DNA from: Triangularia verruculosa
Taxonomy: Eukaryota > Ascomycota > Sordariomycetes > Sordariales > Podosporaceae
Reading direction: 5' to 3'
Length of the DNA stretch: 64,000 nt
Assembly (NCBI GenBank): GCA_033296885.1
Contig: MU863910.1
Location: forward strand, 210,357-274,356
In this document: positions 12,877 through 23,975 of the stretch, in pieces
How positions within the stretch are numbered: position 1 is the stretch's first letter
How the letters are laid out: each line of letters begins with the position of its first letter
Notes under the pieces: generated by a model
What the model saw: only the letters and a program-made list of their open reading frames with translations
Told to the model about the DNA's origin: nothing
Database searches by the model: none
Made by a program: the position numbers and the translations under genes

Positions 12877-13735
12877 ATCTCTTCATGGGTATAGATTCTG
12901 TGCGGGCACCTAATGGCCTGGCAGGACATGCGGCGTTTCTTGTCGTGCCCTCATATTGAGACGCACTATGAGATGTTTCTTTGATCCACATATTGTCTGT
13001 ATTAGATTCCTAGTCCCTTCATATAAGTCTGGTATATAGGTAGTTATGATTGCGACCAAAGGCTTTCAGCCGAAGCTTCCATTCTAACCGGGTACTAGCA
13101 CGCATGCAATCTTCTGGCTGGGTGTTCTTATATTACATAAAACGCCGCGATGGCATCCACAAAAATGTTTGTTGACCTATCGAATATACCGTAGATAATG
13201 TACACCACAATTCACTCACCCCTTTTACCCCTGGATGCCAAGCCGGGCGGGACCGAGAACAAGGGCAAGGGTGCCAGGACATGCAAGCAGGCACGCAGGT
13301 TGCAACAGTAGATATCTTCGTCCAAATGAACAAGAATAACGAATGAGGACACCCACACTTATTTTATCATGGCTTTCCATACATTACCAGGCATGATTCA
13401 GACATTGAAGAGGTGACAGGAAGCCACCGCAGTTCGAGAATCACCAAACCAGCCGGGACAGGTGGGGTCGCTCAGGTTGCCGAGACATCCATCCGGGTTT
13501 CGGGGTTTCGGGAACAGGGGCCGGGGCCCGACAATCGCAAATTTGGCGGGGTAATGACGGAGGAGAGTGGGGGCGAGGAGCTCGCTGGTGTTGGCGAAAA
13601 TAGCGGTAAATCAAGAGCGAGAAATCTTGATCAAGCCGGCGTCGTTAAACTTGAAGATAGAAAACACCATTTGGTTGCTGGGCGCTCCTCTCAGTCGAGA
13701 CATCAGCTTTGCAAACAGTAATAAACACCGCCGCC
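12877..13735. other. Intergenic, no gene seen
   Basis: The 3' flank of the ABC transporter and promoter of the dienelactone hydrolase. Only short frames without domain signatures are present. Confidence 0.5.
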
Positions 13736-14620
13736 ATGGCCTCCAATCCTCCCGCGAAATGCTGCACCATTGGTGTCAAGCATGAGTAAGTTCCCACTTG
13801 GCACCGCACAGGCCTTCGCCAGCGCTGACAGCTGCTTCGACTCTTTGCAGAGGCGAGACCACGGGTCAGTCCATCAAGGTAGCCAACAAGCACGATGCCT
13901 ATCTCGCCAGGCCCCCCGCCGAAAAGGCCCATAAGGGTGTCGGCATCCTTCTCATCCCCGACGTCATCGGTATCTGGGACAACAGCAAGTTGATTGCCGA
14001 CCAGTTTGCCGCCAATGGCTACTTGACGCTACTTATCGACGTGTTCAACGGAGACGCTCTGTCCCTGAACCGCACTGGCGACTTCGATTTCATGGCCTGG
14101 TTGACCAAGGGCTCCGATGGGAAGAACCCCCACACCAAGGAGGCCGTTGATCCCATTGTAGAGGACGCCATCAAAGCACTCAAGGAGGAATATGGAGTCG
14201 AGAAGCTTGGTGCTGTCGGATATTGCTTTGGTGCCAAGGTAAGTTTTGTCACCATTCGATTGCCGCAAATGCTTGCTTACCCGTCGGTTGCAGTATGTCG
14301 CCAGACACTACAAGAATGGCATCCAGGTCGGATACGTCGCTCACCCTTCGTTTGTGGACGAGGATGAGTTGGCTGCGATCGAGGGGCCATTCAGCATTGC
14401 TGCGGCCGAGACCGACTCCATCTTCCCCGCTGAGAAGCGCCACAAGAGTGAAGAGATCCTGCAAAAGACCGGACAGCCATACCAGATCAACCTCTACTCT
14501 GGTGTTGAACACGGCTTTGCCGTCAGGGGAGATCCCAACAAGAAGGCCACCAGATATGCCAAAGAGCAGGCCTTCCTACAGGCCGTTACCTGGTTTGATA
14601 ACTACTTGCTTTTAATGTAG
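13736..14620 (+). CDS. Dienelactone hydrolase family protein
   Basis: An alpha/beta-hydrolase of the dienelactone hydrolase family, which opens lactone or ester bonds, classically in the ortho-cleavage pathway of chloroaromatics. Exons 13736-13785, 13851-14238 and 14294-14620 give 254 aa, the family length. The Cys nucleophile sits in GYCFGAK at the end of exon 2, the Asp in ETDSIF and the His in EHGFA, so the triad is complete. The N-terminal CC-x-x-G motif (AKCCTIG) is usual in fungal members. The first intron carries GCTGAC as branch point. No secretion signal is seen, so it should be cytosolic. It may serve the neighbouring metabolism or be an ordinary housekeeping member; fungi have many paralogues. 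Confidence 0.93.
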
Positions 14621-14854
14621 GTAATCGGAGTCATTTTTGAGCATGGCAAGCGGTGCGGGTTGCGTTAATTCCAAGTCATATAACAATACATTCGGCGGCT
14701 TACCAAACTGTGAATCTGTGTTTCGACGACTCGGAAAGGCACACGTCTGGCGAAATCGCGGTTGCTCCCGTTGCCAGATAGCTAGTACTAGTCGTATGTT
14801 GTAGTCACATCTTTAGGTTGTCCTTGCATCAATACGGTTCAATTCCTACGGATC

Positions 14855-16888
14855 TCAACGCAGACGAGCGCGTGTGTTCCGCCCCACGATAAGATGCAGG
14901 AGATAGACTGAATAGCAAAACGAGACAAAGATGGCTACTATAAAAATGGCACCCGTTACCCCGTTGTCCCCTCTTCGCAGTCCATTCAGCGTCTCTGGTA
15001 GCCGCATATCGTAGTCCAAAAGACCCACACATATGGGTATCATGCTGATGGTGAAGATGGCGGAAACCGAAAAGAATAGAACCCAGTATTTATGGCTTCT
15101 GGTCCAACACCAAAGTCCCCGCCAAAGTCCAACGTTTTTGCACCTCAGAATGTGTTCAAAAGATATTTGTCCACCTTGCAGGCCGTTCTTGATGATTTCA
15201 TCGAGCTGATTGTTGTCAAGGTGAGATGGTTGTTCAATATGCATACCTTTTAGCCCTTCAACGATCCTCTCGGAAAGCAGTAGCATAGACCTCCACTGAT
15301 TGGGTATATGTCCATTTTTCGCCGAAGGCAGGTTCCAACATGCTTGAAGCCACACAAGACAGATCCCCAAAGTCCATACTAACAGTGTGGCCACTATCAG
15401 GCACAGCTGGATGTATGAGAAGCCCCAGCGATACCGCTGAGACAAATTAGGTTAGCCTGCATTTCATGACATGAAAGCTTCTGATTACAACCAATGCAGA
15501 AATCCTTAACGAAGGGATTGAACGTACCCCTGTAGTTGGCTGGCAAGATCCGTAGAGAGTGATATACTCCAAGTCGTAGATCTGCCCAGAGAAGGTAAAA
15601 TGCACGTTTTTCTTGTCTCTGAACGCATCCAACGTTGTATTGCAATCTTGATGAACAAGTGTGAGATCATCAATATCATCCTCAAAGTAATATGCCGAGA
15701 TATTAAGGGGAGGACCTTCTAGCCTTTTGTGGTCCCAAAATGTTTCGTAAGGCTGTTTCTTCTCAACGCATGACATCGAAGGGTTTGGAAAACCATATAG
15801 ACCAAGGTACTCAGTGACCATAGCTCTTAGCATGCACATTTCGAATCCAGGCTGCCCCCTCTGAACACAGCCCGTTTTAAGTCGGTAGGACAAGTGATCG
15901 ATCAGAGGGTCACCTGGAGGTTCGCAAATCATCACAGTTAGCTCATTCGAAAACGACTGTGTGTATGTATGTTGGATCTTTATTGTGTTGACTGACCTCT
16001 AAAGAGCTTTGGCGGTTTCCATATAACGTCCATGGGCACCACGTAATCTCGGGTGAGGTTAACCCGGTCACCATTGTGTATTACGTATGCAATGGGTTGA
16101 AATTCGGTGTAGCGTATATAGTTACCCGTTCCTTTCTCGGTAACAAAGGACTCGGTGCTGGCAGTGTAGCCTGCCATTGCGCTCGCAAGAGTGGGGAAGG
16201 CTAAAATCAATGACACTGATGCGATGATCACCGAAACAGTGATCTTGGAGCCAAGTGCCCGGTAGAACTTCCGATCACTCAGAATCTGGTATATTGCCAT
16301 AATCGAGGTTTCCTGGTGCAGATATATCATCCAAAATGTAGAGTAGGCGACAGCTTCAGTCTCCATTTTGGTTGCCATGTGGTTGGATAAGACGCGCCAG
16401 AATATGCCCGACATCAAGGCTTGACCAAGCCGTCCGACTAGCTGCGCACGAGGTCAGTTCCAGGTTAGCACTTGGGACTTCTGGTTTCTTCGTCATGAGA
16501 TCTAGGCAAGGGGTATCATTACAAGATTCCAAGTGATATCGATCACCTTTGCTTGTGTGAAAGTCAGGCTTCCTCCTCCGTATGTAATTTGAAAGAAACC
16601 GGCCTGCGACCACCAATTGTAGCCAGTGCTCACTGGACTGAATGTATCATCAGGCTGGCAAGCTATTGGGTTGACAATCCAAGTAGCCCACAGGGGAAGA
16701 CCAATAGTCAGCGCCACTAACAACCACAACCACAAAAGAAATGCAGTCCAAAGTGTGAGGCGTAGACAATGCCCTCTGGCGGGGACACCGCTGACGTCAA
16801 CAGTTCTTATCGAAGTGTTTGCCGGGGACAAAGTATAAGAACGACTAGGAGTAACTATAGAGCCACTGGAATTGACATCAATGTTCAT
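14855..16888 (-). CDS. Multi-pass membrane protein of unknown function
   Basis: Four exons (16523-16888, 15997-16441, 15528-15913, 14855-15436) join in frame to 592 aa. The start at 16888 precedes a Ser/Thr-rich tail and a strongly hydrophobic span (LWTAFLLWLWLLVALTIGL). Further spans are VSVIIASVSLILAFPTLASA in exon 2, LCLIVATLLVWTLGICLVW at the start of exon 4, and two near the C-terminus (FFSVSAIFTISMIPICVGLL and AIFIVAIFVSFCYSVYLLHL). Between them lies a Cys-containing, probably extracytoplasmic stretch with N-glycosylation-type sites. The motif DITWNL-LVGRLGQAL joined across intron 1 resembles a family of lineage-expanded ascomycete membrane proteins without known role. I do not assign a function. 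It has no evident link with the metabolic genes beyond position. Confidence 0.8.
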
Positions 16889-18495
16889 GGTCGTGATAGA
16901 GCAACAGTCCTTTTCGTACACAACAGAAACTAAACACAAAAGCTCAACCAAGGGGGAAGCGGCCGAGGGGGAAGCGTGGACCCCCTCTTTTTCTAGTTTC
17001 AGGCATGATGGTAGGCGATACATGATAACCTGGAAGGGATGCGTGAGTAAGCAACTGGCTGCAACGTAGATACATGCAGCATAGTATATTTCCAGCGGCA
17101 CATAATTACAGGTAGTATCGGCAAGGCAATCTTATTGCTGAGGACAAGGAATTCTGCCTCGTATTGAGGGGCGGCAAGCAGCATGCAATCTACCTCAGGT
17201 GAATTCAGTCAACATTAGGTACCTCTATTCAACACATTTCTAAAGGTCGCATGCCGCAATAGATGCCAGTCACCTACCTCTAGCTATCTAGACAGAGGCA
17301 GTAAACCGAAGCATTAATGGTTCAGTGCCCTCAACTGGGAGAATAGGTGGAGGCATAGATGAGAAGGCACATTTGCCGTGCAGGGCCTTGCGGTGTTGGG
17401 GGCTGCATGATTTGCAAAGCTAGAGCAGACACTCCAGTGACACTGCCACTATTAATATATCGGCAAATGTCACACTCGATAAGGTAGGTAGGTATGATAA
17501 GGTATTTTCGATAATATGCTCGCAGATAGATAGGTACCTTATTTTATCTTAACTTGACCTGTTGTAGCGGCCAGGCCATTCGAAACAGTCAATCTAGGGG
17601 TTGTTTCGTTCGCCGTTAGGGGTCTATACAAGTCAGCTGCAACATGCCGTTAGCAACATCTACAAATCTCTTAACCAGGCCATCCAACCGCATCTCCCAA
17701 TAGCCTTGAATGCCGTCGAGAGCGGCATCAAGTCAGAGGAATAACTTAAGGCGCCAAATATTGGATTTGATGCGATCTGAATCGTCAAAGTCTTTCCAAT
17801 GAGATTCACAGAATGGGCGGAGGTGGGAAGGAACAACGCATTAACGCCATCAGACAGTCCCTGGAAGGTTGAAAGCGAGGTAGCTAGGTACCTTACTACC
17901 TAATGGACGATGCACCACTTGGCTCGCCTCGTCTTCGAACTTGGTCAAGAAGGACCACCTCGGCCCCTCCTTCATGTTCGGCCAAATGAAGACTCCGAGA
18001 GCGCTTGGCGTGGGGGATAGACACGGCCGAAGCAGTGACCTAGAAACAAATCCTGTGTAAGGTAGGTACAAGATCTTGTGGCAACACATAGGTATTGTAC
18101 CATAAGACTTGCTCACCGTTTAGGACAGCGTGGTACGACGTGCCGACCGACCCCATCATAAGGTCTCACAACCACACAGAGCCCCAATTATACGTAAGGA
18201 CTGTATTGTACCTCCTTATGTATCCAGTATGTTCAAATTAAGTACAGTATGTTCCCGAACAGCACCCTCGCCGAGCTATCGGCCAGGATGCCAACAAAGA
18301 ATACGGTATACACTTGTCACCTAATCACACCTAGGTATCCACAGTCCCTGTTTCGAGATCCAAATACTCTGCCCCAGGTAAAGTACGTGAGTATCCGTAA
18401 ATGTAACCCAACACCCTTTCCTTCGTATATGACCAGGAAAAATACCAAGTGGAAACGCTGACCAACATGATAATGCAGCCAGTTGTTTAACCTAC
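16889..18495. other. Intergenic with TAGGTA/TACCTA-type short repeats
   Basis: No gene is recognisable. The stretch contains scattered TAGGTA/TACCTA words, for example around 17488, 17533, 17888, 18062 and 18331, a motif that recurs in intergenic DNA across the window. Confidence 0.5.
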
Positions 18496-19875
18496 CTAGC
18501 CTTCAAGCGGCTTCTGAGTCCATACCGTCGAGCACCCGTAGTACGCATGGTAGTTCGGGTTGTTCAGCGCGCTTCTCATCTTGCTGCACAAGACCTGCAC
18601 CTCCGCAAACTCCCATCCCAACACCTTGACGGCAAGGTACAGCACAAAACCCTCCAGACCCTCCAAGCAACTCTGCTTGTTGAAGGCCCCGACCTCCTTC
18701 CACTTCTTATCTTTTGGCCACGTTCCCAACGGCAGCTTGTAGTGCTCTACGTTGAACGGGCCAGGGAACCCAGCCTCCTTCATCCACTCGGCGTTTTTGC
18801 CCTTGTCCGACACCAGGAAAGTGCGGCCCATTTTCTCGCCGGCTTCGGCGAAAATCTTGTTCCAGATGACATAGGGGTGCTTCGGGTCGTCCATGGGAAT
18901 AGAATCGTCGTCGGCGGCGATGCGAATGGTGAAATCGGTATGCTCCAGCCAGCCGCCAGGCTTGAGGCAGCGGTAGGCCTGACGGTAAAGCTTGGGCCAG
19001 TCCTCGATGGAGCCGATGAGGAAGCGGAGGTGGATCAAGTCAAACTTGTCAGATGCAAAAGTCCAGTCGAGGGAGGCGTCATCCAACTCGAACCGGCAGT
19101 TGGGGGGTGTCCAGCTGGGCTGAATAGGTGAGAGATCAGTTCCGATGACCTCGGCGCTGGGGAACTGGTCTGCGCAATCCCTGTTGCCGCACTGTCAGCG
19201 ATCGATTTGCCCAGGTTTCCCACGGCAACCTGCAGAGATACACTTACAAGGCCCAAAGTCCGGTTCCGGTTCCCACGTCAAGCACAGCACCTGGATCCTC
19301 CACCGGCGACCGGAAAAGGGAGTTGTTGTGGATAAGGTACATCATGTGATGACTGCATCGGTGGTATGCACCAGTAAGCCACAATCCCAAGATCAGTAGG
19401 ATGGAGGGTCAACACACTGCAAATCCAGGCCATCGTTTTGCTTGTCATCGTTAGGCGCCCAGTACTCGGCCTCCTTGAAGTTTTGATAGGTGCGCCCGTG
19501 AATTTCCCGGTATTGTAAGATGGACGAGCTGAGAGAGGCGGTAGAGGATTCGGCGCTGAAGAAAAGAAAAGGAAAAAAAAAAGTCAACGACTGCGGCTTC
19601 TGATTCGCCGGGAACTACAACATACTATCCCAGAGCAGAGTCGCCATCGCCCTGGTCATCAGTTCCAAACTCGGGATCCTGCGCAAAGGGTCAGCCTGGT
19701 TGGTGATGGATGGAACGAAATATTTGGCATTGATGAGCTGGGCCGAACTGACCACAGTGATCGGCGCTGCTTCCTCGCCGTGGGTGCCCGCTTCCTGAGG
19801 GCTTCGTGGGCTTGCGGCCGCAGGCGGAGACGAGGGGGCCGCGGGAGGAGACGAAGGTGGTTTTGACGATTCCAT
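18496..19875 (-). CDS. LaeA-like SAM-dependent methyltransferase
   Basis: A class I methyltransferase of the LaeA-like / UMTA group, which in fungi includes global regulators of secondary metabolism as well as ordinary cluster methyltransferases. Five exons (19753-19875, 19626-19678, 19418-19555, 19248-19352, 18496-19180) join in frame to 367 aa. A Ser/Pro-rich N-terminus is followed by the acidic DPEFGTDDQGDGDSA stretch and the STASLSSSI...YREIHGRTY block typical of the group. Next come the SAM-binding GTGTGLWAL (motif I), EVIGTDLSPIQPSW (motif II), FDLIHLRFLIGSI and LKPGGWLEHTD (motif III). The first donor (GTCAGT) and third donor (GTGTGT) are weaker than usual but keep the frame and give the expected protein. 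Substrate is unknown. Position inside a metabolic region suggests either tailoring or local regulation. Confidence 0.9.
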
Positions 19876-20886
19876 GGCTGTGATCGGTCGGGCTTTTCGG
19901 ACGTGATGCGGCGGTGCTGTGGTGTGGTGGTGTGGTGCCGTGTGCAGAGGCGCCGGGGGATACGCCAGATGTACGGCAAGGGCGGCGGCGCGGACGGGAG
20001 TGGCTCGGAAAAGCGAACGGGACGGTGGTTGTGCGACGTGAGAGTGTCGTTGGAAGGATGGAATGGAGCAACGGGCCTTTTCTCTCCCTCGAACAGCGGG
20101 CACAGCGGGGTCTCGGGGCGACGAAAGGAGGCATGGCACAGCTTCCAGAAGGGAAAAATGATCCGTTCCGCTTTCCGATAGTGTCTTGAACCCCTGTTGT
20201 GGCCACCGTCTTGGGCTCCTGTGGTTGGCCTGTGGTTGGGCCTGTGGTGTGGTGATGTGGGTGACAATTCTTGCGCTTGATGCGATTTGTCAGGAACTTC
20301 TGTCTGTACATGCGCACTACTGGCTTTCAACACATGTTATGCCATCTCTCGCCCAATGGGATGCTTTTGCGGTGTTGGCTTGCAGCTGCAGCAGACTGTT
20401 AGTGTGCGCCCACGCAAGTGTTCTTTTGGTCCACGTGCATAATACGACGCTATCTTCCTGGTTATCTGCAATGTGTTTACGTTGGGCATATGGGAATATG
20501 TCCATTTCTGGCAGTCGAGTCGTTTTCTTGTCGATGTCGTGGCCTGTCTCCCGCAGCGTCAATCCAGAGAGCGGGATGAAGAGAAAACTTTGTTGACTGT
20601 TTAATTTCTGACCAATGACAGCGCCATGATAGCCCTCGGGCGGTGCCTCAGGGGTTGGAGACCACCCTGTGCAAATTCCCAAGTCTCATTGGCTAAATCC
20701 ATTAGCACGCCTGGGGTTGTTCCAACTTTTCTGGATTGAGCGACATCAATGTGTCAACAAAGGCACATCCCTGTCATGATGAAGAGAATACCTAAACCAC
20801 CCCATCACCCTCGTTGATCAGACTCTACTTGCTGCCGACGCTCAATACCTAATTCCCGGGCCAACTCGTGTACTTACTAGTGTCAG
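19876..20886. other. Intergenic, no gene seen
   Basis: Promoter side of the LaeA-like gene and 3' flank of the P450. GC-rich, overlapping open frames on both strands near 19900-20330 show no domain signature and look like chance frames. Confidence 0.45.
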
Positions 20887-22638
20887 CTATGCCCTGTTCT
20901 GCCCCGCTGGGATCAGCCGGATCTTCAGCGGGTTCTTGATCCAAAGACCATAACTCTTGGCCGCCGGGAATACTCCGGACTGTTCATCTCCCAAAGCCAC
21001 GTCGAAATGCCAAATGAACCTCGCCAGGATGACTCGCATCTCGACATAGGCCAGACTATTTCATCAGTATCAATGAAATAACCCAAACGTCACACCGGCA
21101 CGTGGCGCAGAGACTTACTTTCTGCCAATGCAATTCCGTGGGCCAACCGAAAATGGCTGAAGTGCATGGTGCCTGCTTTTGTTGAACTCGATGCCTTCAA
21201 AGCTGTCCGCTTCAAGCCAACGCTCAGGGATGAACTTTTCGGCTTCCGTGAAGTTGCGAGAAAGGTGGTTCACAGCCCATGGCCAGATTTCGAGACCGGT
21301 CTCGAAATCGGTCGTTGTTAGCAGTCATAAGTTTCGCCCCTCGCAATGTTCCAGGACCACTCAGATGAAGCACTTACATCTTCCGGAATATGCCACCCCA
21401 AAATCATGTCCCCTCCTTTAGCCGCTGTACGGGGCAGATTGGCCGGTACCGGTGGGAACAATCTCATTGACTCGTCGAGAACAGCGAGCATATATGTCAA
21501 CCGGTTGACGCTGAAAAAGTCAATCTCGCCTTCACCTTTGAACTGGCTTCTGACCTCCTCTGCCAGCTTTGCCTGGACACGGGGGTGTGTCGCCAGGTAG
21601 TAGGTCGTGGCCGACAGGGCAGTGGCCGTGGTCTCACTTCCAGCTAGAATCAACAGCCTCGCGTTCATTGCCATTTCTTCGCTTGTCAGTGGTTTTCCGC
21701 TACTGGCTTTGGCTCCATTCGTCAAGGCCTGGATGAAGTCTGGCCGGTCGACCCCGGAGTTCAATCTTTTGGTTACCTGGATGCGGGCGTATTCGGCTTG
21801 TTCATTGGTATGCTTCCCTGGGTGCCGCCACGGAACCAATACCTTGAGGATCTTGGGCAGGCTGGGGAAATGCCAGTTCATGACAAGAAGCGTGCCAAAT
21901 TCCTTGACACCACCGAGTATGGCCGTGACCCATGGATGGTATGAACCGTTCTCCAAGCAGCCAAAGGGGGCCCCGAATGACAAGTCACCAATAACATCGA
22001 AAGTTGTGAAGTTGAACCAGGCGCCCATGTCGGTGACGGCCTCCTCTTTCCCCCCTTTTGTCAAGCGCTGTAGTCGATTCATCAGCAGGTCGATGTACCG
22101 AGTGATCAGCGGCTGCTGGTCCTGCATCGCTTTGGCCGAGAAGCCGTGGCTCAGAATCTTCCGGAAGCGGCTGTGATCTTCCCGGTTGGCACCCAAGATA
22201 TTGTGCAACGACATCTTGTAGAAGATGGGATCTTTTCCGTGTTCGCCTTGCCCCGCTTTGCGGTGGCCTCGAATCGCATGGTACGCGTCGGGATGGACAA
22301 ACGAGACACGGTTCGGTGCAATACGAATGACATCGCCGTACTTCTCATGTAATCTGTGAATATGGCTCGACATACGTCCAGAAAGCCATGCCCGGGTGTA
22401 GGGGATTGGCGTTGCAGCCCAAAGCTTTGGTCCAGGAAGGGCGCGCAAAGGGTGCAGGAAAAGATTGTAGAAAATGGTCGACACGACTACAGAAACAGCC
22501 TGCATGCAAAGTCATTGTAAGCAACGGCTGTCTCGCCAGCGAGGAAAGATAGGTCGGAGGGCTTACTGCTCCAGTAAGCAGCGCCAGCCAGGCACTAGGT
22601 GGGTACGACCCAGGGAGAGCTCGGTCGAGGATCGCCAT
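20887..22638 (-). CDS. Cytochrome P450 monooxygenase
   Basis: An ER-anchored haem monooxygenase of the fungal microsomal type. Exons 22567-22638, 21378-22499, 21119-21300 and 20887-21055 give 514 aa, a normal P450 length. It has an N-terminal hydrophobic anchor, a Pro-rich hinge (PLRALPGPKLWAATP), the oxygen-activating I-helix AGSETTAT, the ExxR pair in DESMRLFPP, PERWL, and the haem loop FSVGPRNCIG with its Cys ligand just before the last intron. The third exon begins after an acceptor at 21301 that I infer from the family pattern; the other junctions are clear. It is head-to-head with the second P450, 1.3 kb away. The sequence resembles fungal secondary-metabolite P450s related to the isotrichodermin C-15 hydroxylase type, but the substrate cannot be predicted. 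Confidence 0.92.
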
Positions 22639-23975
22639 GATGGTCCCAGTTGTGGAAGTCGGCGCTGTTAGGGAGTGAAGACCAGACGAAGGCCTACTTG
22701 AAGATGGGAGGAAGAGGAAGGTTGAAGAGTTGGGACGTCAAGTCCGGTTCTGTGGTCGCCCTTTGCAAAAGATTCTGTCCTGGTGGTCGGATCGAAACAT
22801 GGAAGATGTTAATGCCGACCGCTGGGAGCATGGCGAGTCTTGCCTGACTCGAGGAAGGTGCGCTGGCCACGGCCGATTAAAACCGTCTTCACATGGCTGC
22901 CATATGGAAGGACGTCAACGTCGGACTTGATCCACCCAGTCACACCCGCGATGCAATCAACTCGCCGCCTCTTCAATACGCCCTCGTCGTGTCGCCATTA
23001 GCTGTACGCTTGCTCGGTGTTACCTACTGTTGAACTGTTCCACCGCTGTCACAGCGTCAGATGGATGGAGCATCGCAATTTTCCAGGTTTCCAACAGTCA
23101 TGAGGCGTCGTACTTGCTGTTATCGGCCACTGTTAGCACCGTCCGATCGTCGGGGGGTGGTTACTTTCACCACCACCGGCAATTGGGAATACTAATCAAC
23201 CTCGCTTTATATCTAGTCGGCAAACTTGCAGGCATCGACAGCGATGGAATCCGATCCGATCATCTCGGGAAGTTTCAAACCCACCTAATTGTCCTTTAAC
23301 CTGGAATAAAGGTCACGGATGGCACAGCTGCCTACCCAGGTACCTTTCCTTGCCAGTATTTCCGGCAAGCACTGTTATCTACTTTCAAGTGTCACGAGCC
23401 TGATCGAATACGCTGTACCCGTTACCCTTGGAGGCAGCCGCCCGACACACATGCATGGCAACACAAATTTTGATACGGCCACCAGCCAGCTCAAAAAAGC
23501 CCACACAGCCCGGTTCAGTCATCAAACTCACTTGCAGATTGCAAAGAAAAGCTGCCAAGATGCGACAGGCTTGTGCATAGCTGAGAGGCATTGAATGCAC
23601 GTGCTTTACCATGCCTCCAAATTGTCTCCAACAGTCGACACCTCCAGAGCCACACACGGTAGGCCCCCCCCAAGGCGCGGGCACGTTGCACTACCTTAAG
23701 TTGTCTTGGTCGCGGCAAGTAAATCTGCCGCCGAGACGGCACCATGCGGGGCCTTTACCCGCTCAACTTCATCCGGAAAATCAACATTGTCATGTCCTGA
23801 CCTACTACCTTGTTTGTCAGCTTGCGGCCAACCTGTTGGACAGCTGCCGTATATCCCGACCGTCAACGTGACCGGAAAGTAATGAAGCAATTGCTACCAA
23901 CCTTTGACAACATCTGATCCTGCATCGTGACCTCACGCCTCCATCCCGCAGACCTTTGGCAGTGAATAGTGAGCC
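22639..23975. promoter_or_regulatory. Divergent intergenic region between two P450 genes
   Basis: About 1.3 kb between two divergently transcribed P450 genes, so likely to carry both promoters. Short frames here have no recognisable domain. No specific binding site is claimed. Confidence 0.4.

Noticed and set aside
19900..20330. Several GC-rich frames of 90-220 codons upstream of the LaeA-like gene
   Set aside because: Low-complexity Pro/Ser/Arg/His composition in overlapping frames; explained by base composition of the 5' region.
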